Source: Acanthaster planci
Taxonomy: Eukaryota; Echinodermata; Asteroidea; Valvatida; Acanthasteridae
Reading direction: 5' to 3'
Assembly: GCF_001949145.1 (NCBI RefSeq)
Contig: NW_019091355.1
Span: 3,349,297 to 3,413,296 of the forward strand
DNA length: 64,000 bases
The notes beneath the pieces were generated by a model. That model saw nothing but the letters and a program-made list of their open reading frames with translations. It was not told where the DNA came from and did no database searches. Numbering within the stretch: the first letter of the stretch is position 1; each line of letters opens with the position of its first letter. Made by a program: the position numbers and the translations under genes. Positions 1 through 13,000 of this stretch are shown one piece after another.

Positions 1-2480
1 GAGACCTCCCATTACTTGGTTAAAAGTCAATTTGTTATACCTCATTTTCAGGGGCGTAAAGGACCTGGACAAGGTGCTGACCAAAGTTTGTTTTCCAATG
101 TCATGAGACTTCAGTACTGTAACGGAAGTTTCTTGTTTTGATGCCAGAAAAGAGCCAAATTAAATGACGCTCATTTTTATGCGATGTGAATACCATTTGT
201 TTAAATTATTAATCACTACATTTGATCCTTTGAGTAGTGTACAAATGCAGATAGACTTGCTGCTTCTCTGAAAATTAAGATTGAGTCCTTTCCTTGCCTT
301 TTTGTGAATCAATGCCTAAGATTCTGATGAGGATCCCTCATGGAATCTTGGAAACTGTTCCTCCTCAGTGAATGAGGCGAGGACTGGCATCTATCTGAGT
401 TACTTCCTCTCCCTGACATTCTCATGAATCATCTCTGTGAAGTCCCATAGGATCTTGGCCTCCACCTTCCTTCTCTCCAGGTTGAAGGACGCGAGGGCGC
501 TCTTCTCATCAGCATCGTGGTTTGCTTCTCCTCGGGCATACCCTCAGCTTTCATATGAGGAGGTCTGGGGAAGAAATTAATCATAGAAGGAACTAGGTTG
601 CAGCAGAAATTAAGACATTTCTTCAAAAATTATAGGATCCTTGGCTTCTACTTACGGCTTGTAATAATGGGCAATATTATGAGGAAGAAAAATTGAAATG
701 TGCCGGGTTAGAATTTTAATAATAAAAAGACCAACAGGGCCAAATAATGTTTGATGGACAACTGCCACAGTTGCCCCCAATCCATCTTCTTTGATGTAGA
801 GCAGTGCTGCACAGCAAATCATGAAACCCCAGCTGACAAGGCAGCCTTTTGCTCATGGTTATTAATAATGGAGACTTTTCTTAAATTATGCCCGTGCTGT
901 TGTCGGTCTAAAGGTATTTCATATCTATGATTAGATGCTCCATTTCATGAGTTTTACTATTAGACCAATGAAACCCAAATTGTTCCTTGAACATGTCTCA
1001 GGAAATGTGGACCATTGATCAATGGTAATTTGTCATGAAACAGCAATAAACCATGAAGTAAAAGGAACTTTAGGCCAGGAAAATGTGAACAATGCCAGTA
1101 TAGTGGGTGCACTCAACTAGCTTGCCCGGATTACAAGCGTTTAACCTCATCCCTATCGTCTTGCTTGATTGACACAATGCACACAACCAACCATAGGTCA
1201 GGGTTGCCCTAAAAGCTAGCCACAAGCACCCAAGGGTGGATCCAGGACCCAATTTTTTTTAGGGACAGGGACAAACTTGATTCTGGGGGCCAAATTTTTG
1301 TTTTAATTTTTAAAGTTGTTTGAGGGGTAAGGCTACATTTCCACTTTTCAAAGAAGGGAAATAAAATAAACCAAAACGATCCTTTAATTTTTTTCAATGA
1401 AAACAATTTTTGCTCCTTTTTTGGCCACGACCCCAATTGACCCCTCCCCCTTTCGCAGATTCATCCTTGCAGAAAGCCAGCAATGATATGAAGCACGGGA
1501 ATCTTACCTGTCCTACTTATGATGTAACCTGCCTCTTCACTTTGAAGATTTCATCGGTCAGTCCACTCGCACCGCGTGACGCTAGCCAGCCTAAACAAGT
1601 GCAGCCATGACAGTACATTCACCTGGCAATGAGGCCTTCCAAAATCTGTCACAGGGAAATATGGCAAAAACAACAAGAAAATTTCACCTAAGGTTGTTTT
1701 CGTGTATTTTTCCCAAGATTTTCAATGACTGTGGGAACCCCGTACAAAAAGGACAAAAGTACTGTACATTCTATCATTTGCAGTTACCCAAAAGGTGTCC
1801 AAAATTGTTGTTGAAAAGCACACTTACTTGGTTTAGATACTAAATTCTGTGAGAAACTGTTCTTTCTGGCAAACGGTCATCATGAAGAAACAATAATTTT
1901 AAGCAGGCGCCTTCTCAGAAAAGAGACAGATTGTAAAAGAGAGCCACTACAGCCCTACAGTACGTGTGAGTCTTAGAGGCAGAAATAGCCTACTCATTTT
2001 CACAGAAATGGGCACACGTGTTATTAGCCAGCGTGTGTAGGCATGCCTAGTGTTGATCCTAGTCCAGCGTGTAGGATTAGTCTCAATGGTCTTTTCCAAT
2101 GCTCCAAGTCTCATCACTGTGCACTCTCACTTGAAGAACTAGGCCTATGAATTTTATTCCTGTAAAGTGTGGAATAATAAAAACAAAATCTGTTGTACTT
2201 ACTCCATCAATGTCATCACGTAGGCGTGCCATTAGTGATTCCTCAAAGACTAATTTCATAAATTTCATGATATTATGATACACGAAGCCGCAACAATAAC
2301 GGATAAAGCGACCACCGTGCGTTCAGTAGCTGGTCCCAGACTGGGGGGGGCCAGTCTACCGGACTCCCTCCGTATCTGTACTGTCCAGTGGCAGTAGACT
2401 GTCCCCCAATCTGGGGCTAACTTCACACGTGCACGTGTGCCGCGCCACCGCACCCACGTGTTGTTTGCAGTGTGTCTGGT
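1..2480. other. Left edge: no gene recognised
   Basis: AT-rich noncoding-looking sequence. A minus-strand frame at 400-542 (ending in stop 402-400) reads plausibly protein-like (LERRKVEAKILWDFTEMIHE) and could be a last exon, but I do not recognise it and its acceptor is weak. A minus-strand segment near 2199-2254 ends in a perfect GTAAGT donor. At 1240-1440 there is a copy of a dispersed repeat that recurs in opposite orientation near 43400-43670. None of this supports a firm gene model. Confidence 0.4.
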
Positions 2481-2695
2481 AGCCTTAGATCAAGGCGCCC
2501 GCGGCGAAATGGATAGTCAAGTCTACACGACGAACTGCATGCAGTAGCCGAGCTGTGTGTGTCGGGCGCATGCGTGCGGTTCGTCGTGTCGTCTTTCTTC
2601 GTTCGTTGATTTGGTACTTAAACTGGTCTCCTCAAGCTCCTATCCTCACTCTTGATCGACTATCCATTTCGCCGTGGGCGCCTTGATCGAAGGCT
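2481..2695. repeat. Foldback (inverted-repeat) element, MITE-like
   Basis: The 38-base arm at 2481-2518 matches the reverse complement of 2658-2695 at 36 of 38 positions. Inside it a second inverted pair (about 2525-2546 and 2567-2589, centred on ACACGACGAAC and GTTCGTCGTGT) continues the fold. The loop has no open frame. This is the structure of a foldback or MITE-type DNA element; a transposase family cannot be assigned. Confidence 0.7.
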
Positions 2696-2724
2696 ATGTG
2701 TCTGTCCGTAGTCGGTCCGCACTA

Positions 2725-3270
2725 CTACGGGGTTAGCCTTGCAAATTGGACTTTTTTACAAATCTGTCCAAAATGTAATTTTTAGCCGGAGAGTATTTTC
2801 AAAGTGTATTTAGGCCTTAATATTTCTTTTTAGGTCGGAAGAATTTTTACGCAATTTTCAGCCAATTCAAACCTTCTCATTTTCAGCTTAAAATTCAATA
2901 AAACGACAAGAAGATAGCCTTGCAAGGGGTAAACCTTGTTTTAATTAAAATTTGGCCAAAATTTCACTTTTCTCCAAATACTTCCAGAGTGTGTTTTCAG
3001 CAAAAAAACGTACTCTTAGCATTTTAGACCTTTAGAGTTCTTTGTTCAAAAGCAGAATGATACGCAAGATTTCAGGCAAATTCAAAATGGGTCATTTTTC
3101 GGCTCAATATAAAACTACAAGGGGTTATCCTTGCAATTTATTACAGTTTGGGCCAAAATCCAGCTTTTAACTTTTCTATACAAGTCTTCAATTTATAACA
3201 TGACGAGAAATGTATTTTTGAAGTACTTTCACTGAGCAAAAGAAAGAATTTGTTGGGTATTGTTTGAGCA
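2725..3270. repeat. Degenerate tandem repeat, about three ~200-bp units
   Basis: Three units begin near 2751, 2914 and 3122 with versions of TAGCCTTGCAA or TTATCCTTGCAA. They continue with TTGGCCAAAAT-like, TTTTCAGC-like and ACGCAAxATTTCAGxCAAATTCAAA-like blocks in the same order. The units are much diverged in spacing and sequence. The block directly follows the foldback element. Confidence 0.5.
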
Positions 3271-6200
3271 GATTCATGCTAATTTCCTTACCAACATAAC
3301 CTCCCAAAACGCTGTAACTTCACCTCATGTAATCTTGAAATATAAATTCTGCCTTTTGTGCACTTTGCAAGCAAGAAAGCCAAAACAAAATAAAACAAAA
3401 GACAAAATACCGCTGCATTAGGATAAACATTATTACATTTTATGAGTCCAAACTTGAAATGGAACAAGAAAAGAATTCTGGGTTTACTTGTCCAACAGCT
3501 TTCACACCAGGCCCACAAATTTACCCTTCTTATTTCAATCAAATAAATCAGTTCCTTCGCATTATAATTTTGATTAATCGAATAAGCTTTCTGTTTGTTT
3601 ATTTTTTTACATAAATTTAAATGTTGAAAATAGGTGTGGCCAAAATCGGCAAAAGAAGAGGTCCCTGATGAGATGGCTGAAAGGATATCTTTACAATGAA
3701 GTGTCCTTGAATAAATTTGATCGACGCAGACTCCTTTTGGAAAAACTTTCAATGGTGGAATGTTTGAGAGAGGCCTTTGACCATTCTCTGGAATCCTCCG
3801 AAAAGAAGCCCTTTTCACACAGGTTCTTGATTATTTAACACAAAACTTTACCTCATCAACGGACACTGGATTGATCAAGCCACCAAATTATACATGCGGG
3901 CGTAGTTTTCAATTAACACCAGTGTACATATATAAGCAAGTTGCATGAATATTATTTAATAAGATCAAATTTTCCCCTTTAAGATCATTTAACCCACCAC
4001 ACTTACAGATAAAAAAGATAATAATTTTCATACACATTTAAACAGACTGACTAACTATGGAAAAAAAATATACATATGTTAATCATGTGCGCCTTTGTTA
4101 TAGAAACTTTGAACATCAACTGTGAGAGAAGAATTGGAAAGCTCAGCCTAAAATCATCAAAACAAAGTTCATTCATAAAATACTAGTGTTAAAGCGCTCT
4201 GTGTTCTTTTACATGTAATCATTTATTGCATGCACAACCACTATCACAGACACCTGCAGTTCAAAGAACCAAAGACGTAAAAATATTTCAATAGTCGATT
4301 CAAATCAATGAGCAAGTCATCAATTAAGAACCAAGTACTTTCAATTTTTATTACATATCCAATATGTTCAAAATTACTTGACATTTTTCTCTTATTCACA
4401 ACAGTCTTCGACTGCAACAAGACAGTACCCATGATTGTGGTTGCGCACTGATGTATTCACTCTCTCCTTTTTTAGCTGAAGACATACAACCAAGTAATAT
4501 CCGATACTTCAATTATTGATTATTATTTGACACTGCTGTTCAGGTAAGGTACTGACACTACCTTAATACAGGGCCTATCCTTTTTCGTGAGATCTTTCCA
4601 CTAGAGCAGCATCGGCGACACTAATTGACCACTTACAGCACTGCAGGCTCAAGTGGCATTCATAGTGAGAAACTGGACAGTCCGGGGTATTCTTGCACAA
4701 GGCACTTAATAAAACAGGCAAATCCAAATAAATAAACATCACCATGTTAACTAGCCCATATTTGACTCTTACGTGAACGAGCAAGGAATACGTTACATTC
4801 TGTTGCATGCTAAAGTAATTCAACCTATTCCAATTACGACCAACCAACAGAAATATACCAGTACAGCGTACACCAACTTCCCTGCGGCTTGGAAAAAAAG
4901 CCAATATGAAAAATATATAATTTTATAGACAAGCTGGTATTCGTATTTCACAACTACTGGACCCTTTCTCAAAGAATTAAATCCTGATCAGGTTGAAATC
5001 TTGGGTGCTGGTAAGTGGTCGACTGGCCCATCAGCTCTTCTCCAGCTTTTTTACGATGCAGCGGTTCCGCGGATAGTGCAATCTGGATGCCGACTTGTGT
5101 CAGGCAAAATAATGTTGTGACACAAACGAACATAGCAGTTGCAATGATGCACTTTGCACTGAGAGCGGACATGCGCACCTAGTGCGCCCATCATGCTTCG
5201 TGCTGGAGTGGCACTCCACCCATGCACCTGCAGGCACCGGCTGCCAAAACTGCTCTCAATATTCTAGAGACTGGTACCCGAGCAATGGTATGCAGTGAAT
5301 TTGGATGGAAGGGGACGTGAAACTTCTTAACAATATACAAAAAAAGAACTGGTGGTCTCCAAAACATCCGTATAAATCTTCTTTAAACCCAGGAACCCTA
5401 AACCTTTTAAAAGTATCTATACGACTGTATACAACTGATGTTAAAAATCATCATAGCTACCGACGTTTCCCCAAATTGCTATGGAATGTTTGATCTACCT
5501 ACGGTAATGCTAACGAGGTCCACGATGACTGGTGTTCAGAACATGTTCAGGATGTGTCTCCACATCAGTTGGTGTGTTCACAGCATGTTTGGGCGGTATA
5601 TTCACAGTTCATGCCTGATGACTGCACTGTGTCCAATGGTGCCAAACGAGCCGCAGGTACCCCCCCTCAAAAAAAGAGATCATTGCCTGAACTCACCACA
5701 AACAGTAGGGGGGGTTAAGAAAATAATAAGAAATCAAACCTGCAAGAATCTAATCAATAAATACTGAATCGCTAATAAAGAAAAAAAATTCTGCAGCTAG
5801 ATTGGATGAGTTTTACATTAACTAAACACTGAACCTGTTCTAGACCCTAAGCCACACACTAACTATGCAAGGTAAGGTCTTGCATTCACCCACAAAAAAG
5901 ACGGCAATTTTCCCAAACTTGGCATCTGGAACCATCAGATAAGGTGTCAAATTAAACTGCAACAAAAGCTCAATACTGACTGGGTGAATTCGATACAAAT
6001 GGTCGCTCATCACCGAAACAGCTAGATCTGACACACTTTCCTTGGGGACATCTGTACCCCGGGAACTGGGTATCAGCACCGCCTTAAGTCTCTCCCATTT
6101 CAGCAAGAGTTTTCAAGATGGAAACGTGTAAATCCAAAATATACAACACTTCATCTTCCAACTCATTCGATAAAAACATTCTTGACATTCAACTATTAAA

Positions 6201-7041
6201 AAGAGTGATTTCATTTCTAAATGTCATACACAAAAAAAAACCCAGGTTGGTAAGAACAGAGCAACCCTCTGCTACACCAACTGTCAAGAACAGTTCCCTC
6301 TTTGCAAGTGCACTTTTTAGTCCATTTAAACAGTTAGAGATACTTTACAACATTACAGACTGAAAAATACACTTGCAGAAAATCTTCCTTTTTTGGTCTT
6401 GAGGATTAATTTTTCTTCTGCCTTTGCTTGTGGTGCCCGAGAGTTAAAATGTACATACATTATGCCAACCGTGCTGCGCAGTTTCAAAAAAGTTGAGCTG
6501 ATGCTGGTTCGTACCAAGCTGTATTGCACGGTTGCTGCAGCATTTTCAAGAAACAGGCAACATGCTTGTGCAGCAACACTCTAGGGTCTCATTTTAATTG
6601 CTTGCATGTCCACAGCATGCATCGTTGAACACCACTGGATTATATGATAAACGTGCATTGATAGCGATGAACGATCGGGCTACTTGTCCAATTCTCTTCA
6701 AGGATAGGATCGTCCCAAACCGAAGGTACTTTTTATAAGCTCATTATATCTGTGACCGCATTTAAAGCCTTCAAAATTTTTTTTTAAGTGGGAAGAAGGA
6801 GAAACCTATCCTTAGAAGAGATCTAGCTGTTTCTTTATCAGAAGCGATTTCCATGAAGAAAAAAATCTGCGGCGCCTCTTCAGACACCAACACCTGCATG
6901 TTCATCCATCTGTGACACGGTATCTCAAGATGTCCCCAGAGTTCAAAGGTAAATGTTTGTAGAGACACAAGGTGTGCGCACTCTTGGACTGAGTTTGGTG
7001 TCGTGAAGAGCTGCCAGTGGAAGTCCTTTTTCTCTTCTATT
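3271..7041. other. Probable MAT2A 3' flank / 3' UTR, no other gene supported
   Basis: Sequence downstream of the MAT2A stop codon in the direction of its transcription. Possible minus-strand poly(A) signals: TTTAAT (ATTAAA) at 6593-6598 and TTTATT (AATAAA) at 4222-4227. A minus-strand frame at 5172-4969 starts with a signal-anchor-like hydrophobic segment (CIIATAMFVCVTTLFCL) but has no other support. A frame at 3288-3818 is long but low in complexity and not convincing. Confidence 0.4.
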
Positions 7042-10000
7042 TTACATGACAAGTTTCTTGGGCACTTCCCACGAGAACCCCTCCTTGAAGTGGCCATAGG
7101 AAGCCGTCTTTTGGTAGATTGGACGGCGAAGATCCAACTCCCTGGAGGCCAAACGGGGAAGGGAAAAAAAAAGGTGACCGTTTCAAAGTTAGTTCCGATG
7201 AGCGGCATGGGCACTGAGTCTTTGAAGAGCTATAATAAGCTCTCCTGGACTAATCTATTTTGGGCCGAAAATCCTGACCTCAGAAAAAGGACAGATATGC
7301 CAGCCTCCAACGTTCTTCCGTGGGGCTTGATGCTCCTTGGAGGTCAAAAGAATATGCCACCGGTTGAACGTGCAGTGGTAGGTCTTCAAAGACTCAGGTA
7401 GGTTTGAATCAAGAACACATGGGGGGAAGGGGTTTCAGGTCAAAGTTCAAGGGATTTTCTTCATTTACTCCATATCTTCTTATCTGGCTATAAGCGTGCG
7501 AAAAACTAACCTGTTAAACTGAACAAACACTGGACATTTCTATCCAAAGCTGATATGGCAACTACAGTACCAGCAAATCCATCATTATGGAGTGATTAGG
7601 ATAACAAACTAACAACCTGCTCATAGAATGGGCTGTTGGGATGGGGCAGGGAAATGAACAGACATAAACTAAAAAAGGTGAATACCTGTTTGCTTCGAGT
7701 ACAAAGAACGGTATACGGGCTCCCTCTGTGTTTCGTTTTGTCTTCGCTAAGATTCCAAAATTTTTGTCAAGCAAAGAAACGCCAAGCAGACTGAAAACAG
7801 TTCCATTATTTATTTGCTCGGCTCTTTCCAAAACAAATTTGGCAGGAACAGTGACCTTCACTGCTTTGAAAAACTGGTTTACTTCTCTCTTCTGAGGAAA
7901 ATAAGGCCACATCCAAATCACATGGCTACGGCTTGAAGTTACACGACTCTATGGGAACCGGCTGCAGCTACTTCAAGAGACTTATACAATATTTCAGACC
8001 AAAGGCGAGCAATTCAGACACACACTAATACTTTCTGAAGACTATTACAGTCGAATCTCCATATAAAGTCCACTCTTACAAACAGAACGTTATTTAAAGT
8101 GCCCTTAATTCCGTTGGTTTTTGTAAGTATTCTCGTAACCAGATTCTTGTTATGAAAATATACCTTTGCTGTTCCAAACAACCTTGTAACAAATTCTGAC
8201 TGAACTGAGAGCCTTTTCTGCACTTGAATTCATTCCAAAACCATGATTTAAACCATTGATTTTTTACCTGATGATAGCTCCTGGTCGCAGATCAAAGTTG
8301 TCACTGATGATCTTCAGCAGCTCCTTTTCTGACTTGTCGGAGGTTCCATAAGACCAGACAAAGACAGACAGAGGTTCTGAGATACCGATTGCATAGGACA
8401 CCTGCAGCAAAATAACAGCAGAATGAAAGATGTCTCACATCACACTTTAATTCTGCTCATCGGAGAGCAATTCCGTACGGTTACTTCCACTGAACAAAGA
8501 CAGAGTACCGTTTAAAATGCTGTATTGGATTGTATCGGACAATTTTGAAGACAAAATTGACCCTTCACAATTATTTTTGCTGAGAAAATATCATACAAAA
8601 TTGGCCCGCGTTTCAATTTTTTAGCTCCACACACTGCACACCTATCAAAGCCCTGTGCCAGATGGGCCATGAAGTGCCCACTGCAATAGAAGCAGGGCTC
8701 TGACAATGCTCACAACAGGCACTGCACTGGATTGGTAATGTGCAAATAACACTGTTGGCTTGCACTGACAAGGAAAAACCACTCGTTACAAATTAAATAA
8801 CCTGTTCGTATATATGGAAATTCAAAACCCTAAAAGAGGAAGACCCACAACTTTTCTTCATCAGTCGTTCCCTTTTTAACTGTGATGTCAATTAATTAAA
8901 TTGCGTCATTTGCATACCATAAATTAGTTTCATAAATGGTTTTGATGCTCAATATTAGCAGGGGTGAGATTGACCAATGATAAACCTAGCTGAAAACAGC
9001 TGAAAAAAGGCATCAAGAAGCTGAACTGAGAATATCTCCTTTACTTCTGTACACAGCCAGTGAGGAAAAAAAGCTGAAATCCGAAACAAAAAAAGCTGCA
9101 ATCAGCTAAAAAGCTGAGAAATCTCACCCCTGTATTAAGAAGAAGAGAGCAGTCTAACTGAAAATCAGAAGGGAACACTTTCCTTTGTAAAAACATCCTT
9201 ATAAAGGCAAATAATACCCTTGTACCAAAAAAGGCTGTCTTTGTTCCACTTTCAAAATAAAATTGTATTGCAGAAAGGTTTCACAGATATGTAAGAGATT
9301 TTGGCTGTTCTGTCATGCCTCATGAAACAAAGCCTTCAACAAGTGGCTCTCCATACATCCAGAAGAACCAAAATGATAATACTTCTGAACCGACACGAAC
9401 TTTTCAGAAATAACAATTTTTTAAAAAATCTATTACACACCAAATTTACTAGCACTTCCACCCCTCCTCCAATATAAACAAATGACTACAGAGATGACGA
9501 CAGTGGTCTTTGAAATTCTATTTGACAGAGGGAAGTTCTGCGTCATTCGTTTGTCCTGGTGCTCTTTGGTGATACCTGGACTTTGGAGCAGTCTATTTAC
9601 ACATTCACCAAAGAGTGTTGTATCTGCATTAAATGCACTATTAATACAGTTATCTAGGTAAACAGATCATTTTGTTGACAGATTACGGTTGAAATCCTTT
9701 TTAATGTCAGGCAACACACCAAGCTTGTTACAAAACCGCGACAAGTTCCAATGCGCGTTGATATTTAAAAAGCAACTGGTCCATTCTTTCCACTGTCTCA
9801 TCTTTTCAGCGTGGCACCACCTTGGGGGCGGAGGAGAGAGGATAAAAATTATATCCAACAGTAATTCTGATCTGCCACTGGACCAACTCATGGAACCGGT
9901 CGGCTTGTCACATAAAGGTGGGCACTGCTGTGTACTAGCTGGGACTGGCCAATGGAATCATGCACCTTGAGGAACCAACCACTTCCAAAAGGCCCATGAT

Positions 10001-13000
10001 AAATTTACAACGAATTTGACCAAGAGCAGAACAACTTCCTAAATCCCTTCCATTTCAAACACACACGCGCGCACTTGACATAAACATGACTCAAGAAACT
10101 GTTCTGTCTGATAATACCAAGAGGCTACTGCAAAGAAAAACTGGTACAAGTTCCAGCTTAACATTGCCAAAGCTTTGATCATTCCAGCTCCGGGTCCTGG
10201 GGTTGGGCCAATGGGAAGTAACAGAGTCCGACAGCTGAAGCACGTCCGACTATGTTCACGGTTCATATCGCCCCAAAATCCAACACACACACTCACTGCC
10301 TACAATTGGTTTTTGCAGGATTTGAGTTCAGCTTTTGTGAGTGCAATTTTTTTTTAACACAACCTTTCTGTCTCCTCTAGGCTAAGATGCACCATCTTTG
10401 AACTGTGACTAGGAAGCCAGGGTAAAGCAAATGAGAGAATACGAGCTGCACAAGAATTTAAACCGTGTTTCTCCATTCATAACGCTATAAAATACAAGTT
10501 TGACAGAAAAAGCTCAACCAACAGATCTGTGAAAAAGTCGCTGGCCCAACCATTCTCCTGCCAGGCCCAGTTCTGGTAGCCGGTTTCAACCAGCTGCGGG
10601 TGGTTTTTTTGGGGGGCCTGTGAATGATGGGAGCTTAGCACATTTTTATCTCTTGAGTTGATCCCATCAAATCAACAAAGCCCGTGTTTATTTACACACA
10701 CGTCTATTTAAAAACCTCGAGTGGGCACCGATAAGAACACGATGGCTGCACAAAGGGCAAGTTGCGCTCTTGTTGCCAGAACTGGCCGCATCCAGATTTA
10801 ACTAGTCACGTCGGTTGAGCAAACACTCAGCATTGACAATAATCAAGAGCTGCAATATTACTCAGCTAAAATAGCACAGTTTAGTGTACTCGACTTCTGC
10901 TGGCAGATCACAGACCGAAACATGCACCCCCTTCGGGGAAAAAAAGAAAGACCCTTCGCCACTGTGGCAGTTTCAATTTTGCCACTGTGGCAGTTTCAAT
11001 TTAGTGATACTTTGCAGGTAATAAGCTGTGCGTGTTATACTTAGTCAGCACTTGGTATCTAGTAGAACTTCAATAAATGAATAAATTGTGACAAATGTTC
11101 ACGATGGATTGGAATTATCTGACAGTTGGAGTTAGGCAGCATTCCGATACTGATATCTGCATTTTGAGAATGGGATGATTCTAAATGTTTACAGCTTCAA
11201 TAAAGAAAATCTTAATCCGAAACGAGAATTGCTCTGCCATCCTCCCTGCATTTTTGAGAACGGAACAAGGCAAATGGTGAAAACCATAAATGATGAACCG
11301 TAAGACACGGCAAACGATGACAAAAAAGAGAACAAAATGTGTCTAAAAGCTGTTGCATCTTCTTTTTAAACCTGTACAAGCTTGAAACCCTGGAGGTAAC
11401 AAATGACATAACAAGTTGCCGCATTTCGCCCCTACCTGGACAAGAACCCGTCGGCACAGTTTGGCCGCTACCAGCGATTTGGCCACCCAGCGAGCGGCGT
11501 AGGCAGCCGACCGGTCCACCTTGCTGACATCTTTACCAGAGAAAGCCCCCCCGCCATGGGCTCCCCACCCACCGTAGGTATCGACGATGATCTTGCGGCC
11601 AGTCAGGCCAGCATCGCCTTTGGGCCCACCTGAAATCGAAAGACACAAACCAAGACAGAGACTACATCAAAACCGAGTAAATAAACAATGAAAAGACAAC
11701 AACAATAAAAATCGGATCAGAGGTTCCACCCAGGTCCCCTCTCTCTCTCCCTCAGAGCACAAAGCCCACACCTACCCATGATGAAGCTCCCTGAAGGGTT
11801 GAGGTGATACACTGTGTTTTCGTCCAGGTACTTGGCCGGAATGACCGCATCAATGACTTTCTCCTTCAGCGCCTTGCGCAGCGTCTCCTGTGTGATGTCT
11901 GGGTCGTGCTGCGCAGAGATGACAATGGTGTGCACTCGGAGGGGTATTAGATGGCCTTCTTTCTGTTTGTACTCAACGGTGACCTGAGACAAGCACAAAT
12001 GTAATGTTAGCAAATCAAAATATGATCAGAAAAAACAAAATGGCAAACACAGTCAAAGCGGTACAACTCAGCACGTTCTGTTTGTTCAACACAAACCAGG
12101 TATTCTATCTTGGAATCAATGTTCAGTAATCATGTTGGTTAGATTGCTGCTGTAAAACCCCAAATACATTTAGGTTTCTTGATGATTTTCAGGTCCCTGA
12201 CCTAGCCAACTAAGGAGCTACTGGTTGTGCACATTCTGATGAAAGTCAGCTGTGCACAATCTGTATCACGGACAAAGCAACCATTAACAAGTTCTAGCAC
12301 TGACAAGGCTACACCCTGTGGTTGCCCCTGGCCCACAGCATGAAATCAACACCTCTCTACCTGTGACTTGCCGTCCGGTCTAAGAAACGGCACAGCCTTG
12401 CTCTTCCGCAGCTCGGCCATCTTCCTGGTCAGGCCATGAGCCAGGACGACAGTCAGGGGCATCAGTTCTTCTGTTTCGTCAGTGGCATAACCAAACATGA
12501 GACCCTGGAGATGACAACAATGGAGGATAGATGAAGAACGCTCCCGCTCTCTGGTAATTTGGTCCCTACTGTGAAATCCGAGTTCAGCAATGCACTGTGG
12601 TCTTTGTCTTGACCTCTGACATTGACCTTTTCAAAAAAACAGTGACCAGGTTAAGTACTCTGCGAATGGAAAGGATAAGTTTCACTCTACTATGTCCAAG
12701 GATCCCTAAAATTAAGTTCATGTCGTAACTTATTTCGCGAAAATTTCTGCCCCTCTTCAAGTTGTGAAACCGCTCCATATTCGTTTTTAGTTAATCTAAA
12801 TAAAAGGTGTGCTTTCTTACACTTTAAACATTTGCCATGCCTTTCCATCTGACAAATTTATCAAACCCGAGACGTTTTTAAATACTAAGATTGCTGGATC
12901 CACCAAAAGAACCCACCACTGTGCAGCCAATCAGTTACACTTTCCTTGTACCCAGGCATGAAAATACGAAGTAAGACAAAAGTTTGGATACTGGGTGAGG

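Noticed and set aside
3288-3818. 176-codon minus-strand frame
   Set aside because: AT-rich, no domain, no good start context or splice sites; likely chance.
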